Positions 38,744 through 49,680 of a DNA stretch of 57,204 bases are shown here, in pieces. The notes under the pieces are model-generated. The model made no database searches. It was not told where the DNA came from and saw nothing but the letters and a program-made list of their open reading frames with translations. The number at the start of each line of letters is the position of its first letter. Position 1 is the first letter of the stretch. Source of the DNA: Gamarada debralockiae (lineage: Eukaryota; Ascomycota; Leotiomycetes; Helotiales; Hyphodiscaceae); the NCBI GenBank assembly GCA_002803225.1, contig NXFV01000493.1:1-57204 (forward strand), read 5' to 3'. A program made the translations under genes and the position numbers.

Positions 38744-40489
38744 ATGGACGAAAAGACGCATCCGCCACTGTCGAGGAGGGAGATCGAGGGCTTAATTGCA
38801 GAAGGCCGGAAGATATTCATCCTCGACCAGTTTGTCATCAAGGCAGATCCGTGGATTCCCTACCATCCGGGCAGCGACAAGGCTATCCTGCACATGGTCG
38901 GTCGAGATGCTACCGACGAGGTCACCGCGTCCGTCTTACCAACCCTCCTCCCGCCTCCTTCCCTTGGGAACAAGAGCCCCTGACATGTTGAACCTCCTAG
39001 TCTACACTCAGCCGAGACGAAACAACAGATGAACCGTTACCGCATCGGAAGGATCCAAGGCAGATGGAAGAATTTCCTCCCGCCTATCCGGGGTGGTAAG
39101 TTCAGGACCCTCTCCGACGACACCGAGGTCGAGTACGAGGTTGACGCCGCCCTTTTACCGGCCACCTCGAGTCACGAGAGCTCCCGCGACGCCTTACCAG
39201 TCTTCGACAGCAACGGCCCTACGTTGCGAAACGGACGCGCTGATGGTGGTCTGTCCAGCTCGGCCTCTGTATCCTCAGTGTCTTCCATTCAAGAGGGCGA
39301 CGGGATGGCACACCTCAATTCGGTAACTAGAGAGAAGATAAGCCTGGATCTTGAGACATATCCCGCCTTAGACTACGCGACGCAGGACGCTATCGTGGCC
39401 AAGTACCGGCTTCTCAACGATCGCATCAAGGCCGAAGGCCTGTACCAGTGTAACTATGGTGCATATGCCATTGAAATCTGCCGGTATTCCCTACTCTTTG
39501 CTGGTATGCTGCTCTTCCTGCATTGGGGCTGGTACGTGCCTAGTGCGATATGTATGGGCGCATTTTGGCACCAATTGGTCTTTGTAGCCCACGATGCTGG
39601 TCACATGGGCATCACCCACGATTTCCACACGGATACCGTCATCGGGATCCTCATAGCCGACTTCATGGGCGGCCTGTCCATCGGCTGGTGGAAGAGAAGT
39701 CACAACATCCACCACATCGTCACCAACTCGCCTGAGCACGATCCAGACATCGAGTACCTGCCCTTTTTTGCTGTTTCGCATCGGCTTCTGGGCAACTTGC
39801 GATCCACCTACTACGAGCGCGTGATGGAATACGATGCGGTAGCCAAGTTTAGCCTGAAGTTCCAGAAATACTCATATTACCCTCTAATGGCCTTTGGACG
39901 CTTCAACCTCTACCGCCTTTCGTGGGAGTACCTCCTGGGCGGTCAGGCTCCTCGAAAGGGTCCGGCGTGGTGGCACAAGCACCTCGAGATTGCCGGCCAA
40001 GTCTTCTTCTGGTGCTGGTACGGTTATGGCATCATATACAAGGCGATCCCTAGCAACTGGGGCCGATTCACCTTCTTCATAATCAGCCACATGGTCGTGG
40101 CCCCCCTCCATGTCCAGATTACTCTTTCGCATTTCGCGATGAGCACAGCTGACCTCGGCCCGCACGAATCATTTCCCCAGAAGATGCTCCGAACCACCAT
40201 GGATGTTGACTGCCCGCAATGGCTGGACTTCTTCCATGGTGGCTTGCAGTTCCAAGCCATCCATCACCTGTACCCCCGCATTCCGCGTCACAACCTTCGT
40301 CGGACGCAGAAGTTGGTCCAAGAGTACTGCAACGAAGTGGGGATTCCCTATGCCTTATACGGCTTTGTGGACGGCAACAAGCAAGTTGTTGGAACGCTCA
40401 CTGAAGTGACGAGGCAGGCGGCCATCCTTGCGAAGTGTCAAAAAGCAATCGCCGGCAGCGGAGATCCTCTTCACGCGCATAGCCATTGA
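38744..40489 (+). CDS. Cytochrome b5/fatty-acid desaturase fusion, sphingolipid delta-8 type, 557 aa
   Basis: Exons 38744-38928 and 39001-40489 (72-bp intron, GTCCGT to CCTAG) splice in frame to 557 residues. The N-terminal cytochrome b5 domain has the haem-binding YHPGS (40-44) and a second histidine expected at LHSAE (63-67), a site restored by splicing. The desaturase part has His boxes HDAGH (259-263), HNIHH (296-300) and QAIHH (480-484). The glutamine in the third box is typical of front-end desaturases. Four hydrophobic segments fit an ER membrane enzyme. The family inserts a delta-8 double bond into the long-chain base of glucosylceramides, using electrons from its b5 domain; a front-end acyl desaturase is the alternative. 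All motifs are intact. The gene is GC-rich compared with its flanks. Confidence 0.9.
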
Positions 40490-42159
40490 TGAATGCGGGA
40501 ACGATTTGACCGTATTACTGAATGATTCTGCTCTCTACTGGCTGCAAAATCACAAGATAGTAGAGCAAACAGGAACATTTCAAGGCTTCTTATAAGACCG
40601 TCCCGCCAGGCTCGCAACACTGGTTCCTGCTCCTCTGGCGAACTCAGCCCATCTCCTTAAATCTGCTTGAGATACAAGGCGAAAAGAAAGACTTCGCCGG
40701 TGTTAAGTTCGCGCATGATCATGTGATAGTAGATATTTTCTAGAGGTTTCGAGCTAGGTAATAGAAAATTTCACAGTGTGAAAATTGTCACGGTCGGCAA
40801 TTGACAATTGGATTTAGTCACGTGTGGGACACGTGTTGAGATATTCACTGGCCGCGAGGGACCTACACGGACACTAGCATGTCAACTAATATTTGTATGA
40901 GTTCGAGGCAACTTCGATATCTTTTCCTCCCCTCCTTAGCTTTGAATAATCGTAATTGAACCGTATCAACCTGGTCACTCAGACACTGATATTTGGATTC
41001 GTGACAGTACCCATATGAATAGCTCAGCCGCTACAGCTGCTACAACTCTGGAGCTTGTGCGAAGCACTGGAATAGGCAATTCCAACTATCACTAAAGTAT
41101 GGCATCAGTTGGGATAGATCTGGGTAGATATGTGTATAAATAGAGGGTAGCCCAGTAGCTTGGTTGAAAGGGGTTTGGGGAGTTATTAGTCAAGTCAGAA
41201 TTTACACTCCCTCATGCACCCAAACACCGTTACTCGTGACACCTGCACATCCAACGACCTGCCGCAAATCAAGTGTCAAAATAGAAAATTCCATAGACAA
41301 CATCCAATAAGAAGGCATATTCAAAAACATGCTTAAACAGTGGTTTCCTGGAGTGGTATGGGGTCCGCCCGTGAATCTCTTTAACAGTGTTTTCATAACA
41401 ATAGGGCATCAAAGAGCGCCAGCCAGCAGATAATTTAGACTTTGAAACACGTGCCATTGGCCACTTAAGAATAAGATAAGACCATGTTAATAGGCTACAT
41501 TATCTACCTGCATGACCATTGCAAGACTCATGCCGACCGGCAGCTAACCATCAAAATAAATATGTCAAACCAATACTCAGAACTCACTGTGCAGTCTTGG
41601 CTTCCTAAGCTCTTACTCTAGGTTTATAACGTTGCTGTGCTTCTGGCACTCCATATTGGGTGAGCTTTGGCAGGGGCAATACAATAAGCCTGGCCATGAC
41701 TATCCTCTGAGGAAAAGATTGCATTGTACCTGCTCCAAATGCAGAAATGCAGGTTGATCTTGGCGTTAAAAATGTATCATTGCTTCCTCCACAGCATCCA
41801 ATGAGGAAACAGAAATTAGGGGCTGGGACACAAATGGATACATACGTGCAGGGCGGAACTGGAGCCACGTTAGGACTATTGGCTACGAGTAGTGCATACT
41901 TCAAAGCGACTCTCAAGACAAATAATATTAGGAACACTAGCGCCACTTTTGAGCACACCCTTACTAGCAGAAAAGACAAGGGGGAAGGCGAACCTTCAAG
42001 AGCATTGTAATATTTCTAATGCAGTCCTATAGAGTGTGCTATACCAGGACCGCCGTATATCATGGCGGGCACTTTTGAAGGCGACCTCTTACCTGTGGGT
42101 TTCTATCCTCCCAACTCACAGGAACTCCGCTACAGGCAAATGCCTATCTATTGGGCACG
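40490..42159. other. Intergenic, 1.7 kb; palindromes and paired CACGTG sites at its left
   Basis: No gene is recognised. A plus-strand frame at 41747-42010 (87 codons) has no motif. Near the left end there is an inverted TTTCACA/TGTGAAA (about 40769-40783), then CAATTGACAATTG, then two CACGTG hexamers at 40819 and 40830 separated by 5 bp. CACGTG is a common basic helix-loop-helix site, but regulation is inference. Confidence 0.45.
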
Positions 42160-43589
42160 CTACAACTTCCTCGACCGCTCGATACGCTTCTGCAACCCTT
42201 CGATCTCCTGCCGTGGGCTAGCATGCTGGTGCTTCATCCCATCCACAAGCCCCCTAGCAACCTCCAGCATGCCCTGCGAGCCTCGACGCTGCGCGTTCTC
42301 TCTTGTCCGATGGCTCAGCAGCCCAACCGCGAGGTCCTGTGGGCTGCTGCTCACCTCCGGGAATTGTCCCCAACTGTGATGAGCGAACGCCGACCCATCG
42401 CTGGCTTCATGCTGTCCCACGCTGCTACCATGCGTAATACAGCTTTCATCCGATAAATCCACATCCTCTCCAATCGGGCCAAGGGTGCGGTCCAACCGGT
42501 TGAGCAGATGGCTGAGCAGCTGCACGATCATGACGAACTGCGCCATGGAGGGGGCGCCTCCGCCGTGCAGCGTAGGGGTCAGAGGAGGCTCTCTCGCCGT
42601 CAACCTCTGCCGATCCGCCTGAACGCCGCTCTGGCTGGGCGATGAGCCTGGGCTGGCGCCTCCCATAGAGCTCAGATGGCGCTGGATGGAGAGACAAACC
42701 GTCTCGGAGACGCCCAGCAGCTGCTGTTGGCACGCTAGGACCAGGAAGATCAGGCTGCTGTCCGCGGTGGGGTGCTGCTTCTCTGGGCCTGGGACTGTCA
42801 TCAGATCAGGACTTGACTCACCTAAGCCAGCCGTGGGGGTAGTGTCTGCGACATGATGCTGCCCCTGCTGCTGCAGAGGATGAGTCGCTCCTGAATGCTG
42901 CTGGTCGCTGACCTTGCGATATCTGCTGCTGGTGATGCTGCTCCGCGTCGCACCTGATTCCTCGGCGGGACAGAGAGGTAATGATGATTCGTTGGGCAAA
43001 AGAAAGCTCAGATCCCAGTCGGCCAAGTTATCTAAGAAGGCCGTATCATTGGCTGCCGTCTCGGAGCTGAGGAACATGGCTTTGGTTGCCTCGTGCTCGG
43101 TGGCTAGGACGTGAGTGTCGTTCAGGTCTGCCTCTGCCAGGTCCACGGCGATGGAAGCCAACGCCGGAGGCGACGCTGCCGGATAGGATAGGCCGGTAGT
43201 AGTGTCCTCTTATCGACTTTCCCACGGCCGTGACCGTGGGTGGGGAAGGGACCTGACAAGGGGTCGGCCAGACTTTTGTTTTACTGTTTCGTGTATGTCA
43301 GTGAGGAGGGGGAATTGAGTTTATGTCAAGTTGCCCTATTTGCTTCACTGAGTCTGCAGCACGTAGGGCTCTGTCACCTCCTTATTTGTGTTGACATTCT
43401 TCCCAATCCATGGATGTGCCGTCCCCGGGAACCTCCTGAGGCAAACTCACAACTATAGACACAAATAGCTCCAGCTTTAATACATCGTGCGCACGAATAC
43501 AGTTCTCCGGATGCATCTTGGCGCTGTGGACGGTGGAGACATCGCACCTTTTGCTGGTGGCAGCGATCGCAGGACTGGCGGTGCGACAT
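42160..43589 (-). CDS. Zn2Cys6 regulator, AflR-like, about 384 aa
   Basis: Exon 1 (43589-43451) encodes a binuclear zinc cluster, [11 protein letters not shown] then [11 protein letters not shown], with cysteines at 7, 10, 17, 33, 36 and 43. Exon 2 (43175-42160) encodes a Ser/Gln-rich middle region with [10 protein letters not shown] and a C-terminal part with [17 protein letters not shown], as in the AflR family. The intron used (GTGAGT at 43450 to GGCAG at 43176) is 275 bp, long for this window, and its acceptor is the least certain point. The spacing between the third and fourth cysteines is 15 residues. AflR-type factors control secondary-metabolite clusters, but no polyketide or peptide synthase is in this window. 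The neighbouring dehydrogenase is co-oriented; a shared target is speculation. Confidence 0.78.
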
Positions 43590-44433
43590 TGTTTCTGAGA
43601 GGATGGTCAGACCTGCTACAGATGTTGAATCGTGGGACAGGCGAGCTACGGGTTTGCTCTCTCAACCTACTATGACTTGCTCAGCTTTGACACAAGAGGA
43701 AACAGAAATCCGAAGAGCTATATCTTGCAAAGTTTCACCTCGGGCCCAGATGACTGGCACGCACCTCAACTGCCGGCTTATCTAAGGCGGTTTAGTCAGG
43801 GCCTCCAAAGTTGCTTATGTATCGTTGTGCTGCGAAAAGGGTCTGGTTTGACACGACAGGGCGTATCTTCCCCAGCTTTGGTTCACAGGTCTGACTCTTC
43901 AAGAAAACAGGAAGAAAGGGTTCTAAACTAGACGACTGAAGGATGTGGGCTTCGAATGCGAGGCTCCGCAACACTGTACGTTATCATTGAAAGCAAAACT
44001 CCACATCGTGCTAACCTTTTTGCTTAGCTTAATATCTATGTCACCCCAGCGCTGCCTTACCTTGCCACCCTACGCCGAATACATCATGGACACGTGCATG
44101 GATGGTGACAATTATGGTGGAGGACAGGAGTTCGTTTCAGATGGTTACAACGTCATCGTTCAAGCGGGTACTTGCCCCAGTCAAAATAACTGAGCTCATG
44201 GAAGAACGGGGCTAGCATCTTGCTTTCAAGTTGATCATAAAGGGATAAAGGGGTGAGTTCGGATTTTCTGAAATTGGGTGGGCTTCTTGGTTGAAAGCGA
44301 TTATCATTTGCGACACTCTGCATTCGACCAAGTCTTGCTGTCTATGCCCTAGCATTATGAATTCAGAGCGGTGTCTTTTGCAAAATTGAATTTCTCCCAC
44401 CAGTGATACAAGTCAAAGTCTTGGAAGCACGTC
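43590..44433. other. Intergenic with a possible small-protein fragment
   Basis: A plus-strand frame ending at 44193 contains YIMDTCMDGDNYGGGQEFVS and a final TCPSQN, suggestive of the end of a small secreted protein, but no start or signal peptide can be joined to it. Otherwise nothing is recognised. Confidence 0.35.
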
Positions 44434-45446
44434 CTAAGCCTTCCCTAACTTTTCCACGAATGGATTTGGCCTGTTCGAAGATGCGGATGGCATCACTTTG
44501 AGCGTCTCCTCTTCCCAATCCTTCATCTCCTTCAAATACGAGTCCACTTCGCCACGCATCAATGGCAGCGCATCGGCCCCAAGATTGAGTCTCATCGGCA
44601 ACGGCCGTTCCTTCTGGCCTAACACCGCATCAAACACCACGGCGGCACACTTGTTCGGGTCGGCCCAGGTATCGGGCAACGATGGGTCGTTCATGAAGTT
44701 GATGAAAGCGTTGAGTGGTGCTTCAGGGTCATTGGCGTAGGCGGGGTGGCGGGGCAAGTACTTGATGCTGCTGGCAAAGTTGGTCTTGACTCCACCAGGG
44801 GAAAGAATCATGAGCTTGATGTTCCATTTCGGATTGAGCTCTTTGGCGACAGACTTTGTGAAGCCTTCGAGAGCGAACTTACTGAAAAACGCACATCAGA
44901 ACTTGTGGCTCACAAAAATGGGGAAGGTGGTATTGGGGGACGGAGGGGGAAGTTAAAACTTGATACTCACCTCGCATGATAGAATGCACTACCACCCAAT
45001 GCCCAATATCCGCCAATCGAACTAACTTGGATAATGGTTCCACCCTGGCCCGGAGCATTGACTTCTCGTAAGACACGAATGCTCTCGCGGGTTAAGTGTA
45101 CGGGGCCCCAGAACATAGTTTCCATCTGTTTGCGGGCCTCGTCTTCTGGAAAGCCCTCGAGCTCAGTCATAACATTGTAGCCGGCATTGTTGATAACGAC
45201 ATCAAGGCGGCCGAAGTGCTTTACAGTGGCATTGATGGCGGCAGTGATGCTGTCTGAAGAGGTGACGTCGAGGCTGAGCTTAAGGACTTTCGGTTCGTCT
45301 GGGAGGTAGCTCAGGGAGTCAACATTCCGGGCCGTTGCGACGATGTTGTGGCCGGCGGCGTGGATGCACTTGGCGAAGGACGCACCCAGGCCACCGGAGC
45401 AGCCGGTGACGAGCCATACTCCGTTGTTATCAAAAGCCGGAGCCAT
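44434..45446 (-). CDS. Short-chain dehydrogenase/reductase, 307 aa
   Basis: Exons 45446-44971 and 44881-44434 flank an 89-bp intron (GTGAGT to TTTCAG); spliced length is 307 residues. Classical SDR features are all present: TGCSGGLG (14-21) for NAD(P) binding, NNAGYN, IIQVSSIGG with the catalytic serine, and Y156-HAS-K160, the catalytic YxxxK, which is created across the splice. LSPGGVKTNF follows, the usual cofactor-proximal loop. ATG 45446 gives MAPAFDNNGVWLVTG, the standard spacing to the first strand, although the open frame extends further upstream. The enzyme is a cytosolic NAD(P)-dependent oxidoreductase; its substrate is unknown. Confidence 0.87.
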
Positions 45447-46128
45447 TTTGGATCGAATTGTGAGCGAGATGAGTTGATTCCTAGGGAGATGCAGATGCAC
45501 ACAGGTATGTTGAAGTCGGCGAGTAACATGCTGAAGGAATGGCCCCTTTATAAGCACTTTTCAACACTGGCTTTTTGAACAGCTCCTACGCCTTGGCTGG
45601 CACTCGGACTTAGGAAATATATTATCTTCTGATACGGGTTCATTCCGGCTCTTGCATCACGGACTTATGGTGGTACTGTTTCTTGGCCTCGTTGATACGA
45701 GTGTCTCTGAGAGCAGGTGCCGTCTTCTCCCCATATTGCCCCACAGAAGATCACTAAGCCTCAATAGGCATTTGCACTAAAATCTGATCCACCACCCTAA
45801 TCACGGCAGCTACACCGCATCAAGGTTGGTCTCTGAGGCTGCATGATCGCAGGCAGGGATCTAATGGAACGTCCACGGCCAAAGATCGAAATTACTTTTA
45901 AGCTTTTGAATTTTGTCTAACAGACGTCCCTTCTCTCTATGACTAAATTATAGCAGTTAACTTCTTCTCGATCTAAAATATAAAGTCAACATCACCAATG
46001 GTATTGGTCATGACTTGTGCCTTGCGAATGCGTCTTCATAGTGGAATTAAACGACTCATTTCCTATCCTCGTAGGCTGGTTCACAGCAGAACTTCAACAG
46101 AACCAACGCCTGCTGTCCTTTGTCAGCT
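45447..46128. promoter_or_regulatory. Divergent intergenic region between SDR and transcription-factor-like gene
   Basis: These 682 bp hold both 5' flanks. No gene, repeat or RNA was recognised. Confidence 0.35.
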
Positions 46129-47824
46129 ATGGTTGAGCCTATAGGAGATGATGCTTTCATTGTGATATCAGGCCACAACCCGCAGGTGGGCAAGAGAGAA
46201 CGCATCAGCCGGGTTCGGACGCACATCACGAAACAATATTTCCGAAAACTGCACTATAACCCGCAGGCAGAGCAGCAGCCTGACTATAGTGTCAACTGGA
46301 ACAAAGAGGGTCGAAACTCTGCACGTTCTCCAATGCGCAACGGGCTGTCTACCTCGTTGCCCCTCACCACCCGTGCACTGCTTGATCCATCCTCCTCATT
46401 CGCAGCTGAAACCACTCGGCGTATGCACAGGTGTAAGTGACTCCTCTATCTACCTGATTTAGATCCCAACAAGGCAGTTGCCTAAGAAGGTTAAATAACC
46501 GGGAATTCCTCCATCTTACGTTGGCTCAAAATTTCCATAGTGAGGAGAACACAGGTCTGATGGATACCTTGACTTTGAATGCTGGCTGATATCGCTTTCT
46601 TCTCTGAAGTCTTCGATGTCCACTTGAGTGGATATGCAAATAGTCACCCATTCTACCGTAATGTGGTTGACTGGGCTATCAGCGACCCACACTTCGCGAG
46701 CGCAAAGCTGCTTAATGCATCAGGTTGGGATGACATCCTCGAGTCCGGCGAACTGAGCCTATGGACCATTCGACAACGGCTAATCACTCTGCGACTACTC
46801 CACGATACGCTTACCAATGATATCGGCGCGAAAAACGAGTATGCTACCATTGCTGCGATTCAATCGCTTCTAGGATTCGAGGTATGGCTCCGTTGCTCAC
46901 TCTTATTCATTTTCTTTTTTCACACGTCCGGATGAATGCGGACCTAATTCCAAGGGAATCAACTAGCTCCTCATCGGCAACAATCAGAATATTACTCGCC
47001 TTCATAATTTCTACCAAAGCCTCATAACACAATCAATTCATCCGAACGACGAGGTCTGGACCTTCCTCTCTCATGGCCATTATGTGCTGTCTTTTACAGA
47101 CCGCCTTCGCCGAGCAGGCGACGGTAATCATGCCTCCACCAGTTCTGAGCCATGCGAGCAAGACACTGATCTGCAATCACACCCCTATCCCCAATTCGAG
47201 TTCCCAGTCGACTTTTCCGTCTTCACTTTCGGCCAGCCCAATCTTACCAATGACCCACTCGTCTACAACCAGCTCTGCAATCTCTATCATATCATTTCCA
47301 TCGCCGCCCACTGCCGGACACCTCTGAACCGCTCGATTTACGAAGATGTCATCTCTCAACACGAACAACACCTCTCCCATGTTCAAAAGCAAGACTTACC
47401 CGACACAGATCAATCCCTCGCCGTTCCTGGTCCTCCATCCCCGGACACCAACGACCCACGCGTCGTATCTTTACGCCTGAGTATATTTATCCTCACCTCG
47501 TGTCTCCTCTCCAGCTGCGGCGGTGAAAGGGACGACCAGACCCCAGACATGGCGAAACTGACTTCGCGACTGCGCGACTTGCTCAGCTCCACCGCCAACG
47601 GAGCGCACGATCATATGAACTGGATGCCCTTTCCGGGTGCTCTGGTATGGTGCCACGCAATTGGGTTGCGGTTCGCAGATCGCCGCAATCGAACGTGGTT
47701 TCTGATGCAGTTTCTACGCTCCGCGCAAAAAGGGGTACTGGAGACGTGGGAGAAGACGTCGAGGAGTATGGAGGCCATTGTATACAGTCTTGAGCGGATT
47801 GAACCGGTGATGGAGATCCCATAA
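46129..47824 (+). CDS. Fungal transcription-factor-domain-like protein; 5' part disturbed
   Basis: The downstream part is solid: 46579-46881 and 46967-47824 join over an 85-bp intron (GTATGG to CTAG) to a 386-codon frame with FFSEVFDVHLSGYANSH, IRQRLITLRLLHD and TFLSHGHYVLSF. It resembles the helical regulatory region of fungal transcription-factor-like proteins. Upstream, ATG 46129 opens MVEPIGDDAFIVIS followed by RISRVRTHITKQYFRK, the usual N-terminus of such proteins lacking a zinc cluster. The middle (about 46458-46578) reads TGLMDTLTLNAG and hits a TGA one base out of frame with the downstream exon. Either a frameshift has broken the gene, or an intron from GTAAGT (46433) to GAAG (about 46611) bypasses it, or translation starts at 46579. 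Confidence 0.55.
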
Positions 47825-48479
47825 ATGGCTAGAAACAGGTAAAAGGGGAGGGGGAAAGCCAGGGCGAGAAAGGGTAGGGGAAGGAAGCTTAGCTCTTGAG
47901 ATCAATTGATGTAAAGGAAAGACAATAAGTCACAGGTTTCAAGCAATCCTCTGTGTGTACTCACCATGATTTCGAAAAGCTAGCCCTTTCTGGAGGATAT
48001 ATTTATCCGTCTTGAAAAACTCGAGAGCTGTGACGGCCTACGCGCTGATGGCGATTTTCCCTAGGGAACTCGACTCCTGCTCCTCCGCTTGTCCGCTATG
48101 TCCCTTTCGAAGTTCTTCTTGTATGCCAGTATGCCATCATTCTTGACTCCAGCCCATGCAGCTGTATGTGCCATTTGACCAAGTCACAACACGGATTGCT
48201 TTCCTACGACATGCATCCTCATTCTTGTGTGATTCCCGGCGCTGCTCTAGCCGCTTATTACAATCGGATTGCGATTGTTCGCGGATTCTGCAGATGGCTC
48301 GTAACTAGTAACATCTTGCGTTAAGTGTCTGTATGCGTAAGATTCGAAACCGTACAGCTCGCTCAAAGTGCGTATCAACATGATGCGACACCGCTGCTTC
48401 ATCTCCCTCGAATTCTCCTCACACAGGACATTTTGACAAAACTACAGGAGTTTCCGAGGACCATGTCGGTTGTTGGGTT
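47825..48479. other. Intergenic, no gene recognised
   Basis: No open frame of note and no repeat. The segment lies between the 3' end of the transcription-factor-like gene and the DUF2196 relic. Confidence 0.35.
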
Positions 48480-48996
48480 GTGATACTTCGCGCAGAGGAT
48501 GGCCCGGGGGCAGGGAATCGCCGAGGCTATATCCAGCAGCAGGTATATCCATCTCCTCCTCCCCCTCACATCGCGGTATCACATCCGACCACCAGGTCTC
48601 GGCCCCTTTCCTTCCTCACCCTGCTCTCCATTCCTACCCAGTCCACTCAATCCACTCAATCCATCAGACCCAGCTTTCGCTTCCTCTTCCGTAACCATCC
48701 TCTGTATCCGGCCCACTCTCCCATCAACGAGTAGCACTTTGATTCCTCTTGGATGATTTCCGCTCGTGAGGACGTCCGCTGTGACACCTTGTACTTCTCT
48801 TCCCGTCGGCTGATCGATCTTCAGTACGATGGACACAAATCCGCAGGTACGACTTGAGTGATATTCGGTACGTTTGAAGTCCACGATCGTCAAATTGTCG
48901 GCCTCCTCGTCCACGTTCTCTGCGACCCTGTCCGCCTCTTCTTCTGTCGTTTTGTGATGCGCCTCTGCCTTGGCGATTCCGTGGTCTTTGCATCAT
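48480..48996 (-). pseudogene. DUF2196 (YwbE-like) pseudogene
   Basis: ATG at about 48995 opens an Arg/Gly-rich N-terminus (NRQGRGASQNDRRRGGQGRR) running to about 48850. The DUF2196 core FVSIVLKIDQPTGREVQGV, HPRGIKVLLVDGRVGRIQRM and EEEAKAGSDGLSGL lies in a different frame (about 48850-48660). A further frame change at a G-run near 48560 leads to EEEMDIPAAGYSLGDSLP, the usual C-terminal motif. All three pieces of a normal fungal member (about 150 residues) are present in order, so at least two small indels have broken it. The intact family is conserved from bacteria to fungi; its function is unknown. Confidence 0.7.
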
Positions 48997-49370
48997 TTTA
49001 AAAGGGCTTACCGCAAGCTAGCTCCCGTAATCGGGAGAGCTTCGTGCTTGGAGAGTGCGATGGCGTTTGCTCTGTACGTTAAGGCGCACAGATTTTTGGC
49101 TACGAGGCTTTGGGAATCAAAAACAAGGCTGAGATCACGTGCGTCGCACACGAGGCTGCAGCCGCCTTTTCTTTGGAAGTTATCATAGACTCCATACTCA
49201 TTCGATTTCACCAAAAACGTTGTACAACGGATTTTGAGCATCAGTAATTTAATTTCAGTTGATGTTTAGGTCTATTACAATGTAATTGACACCATAACAT
49301 TCAACTGATGCGTTGAAAGCCATCCCGTCAGTGGCGGGCAATTAACATATCCGCCCGCATCTTTCTCCTA

Positions 49371-49680
49371 GTGGATTTGTTCGCTTTTCCTATCCAGTAT
49401 TTGTACCTTCTCATTATGTTGCTTACAGCCTGCCTCATCCTCAGGAATGTCATAAACCCACCATCCGCTCATCGGCTTGACCTTGTCCAACTCCTCTCCG
49501 TGGTCGCCGCTGATTTCAAATTTCATTCCTACACTACTACCATGCATCCATATATTCGTCCCCGGGCTCGACAATCTTCACATCCACCGAGACCCATCCT
49601 TGCGTGATATCTTCAGTCGTGATGCAGTGATACTTGACGCTGTCCAGGGTAAGACCTCCCGGATTAAGGGTCGTGGGTCA
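49371..49680 (-). pseudogene. Broken gene fragment adjoining the Tc1-like element
   Basis: Immediately beside the left inverted end of the transposon, the minus strand reads TLNPGGLTLDSVKYHCITTE and GWVSVDVKIVEPGDEYMDAW, then a stop, and one frame over SSVGMKFEISGDHGEELDKV with KPMSGWWVYDIPED. The two pieces look like one protein with a frameshift. The family is not recognised. No continuation was found on the other side of the transposon. Confidence 0.45.

Noticed and set aside
39491..40260. Minus-strand frames inside the desaturase gene
   Set aside because: They are GC-rich antisense shadows with no motif; the plus strand carries all three histidine boxes.
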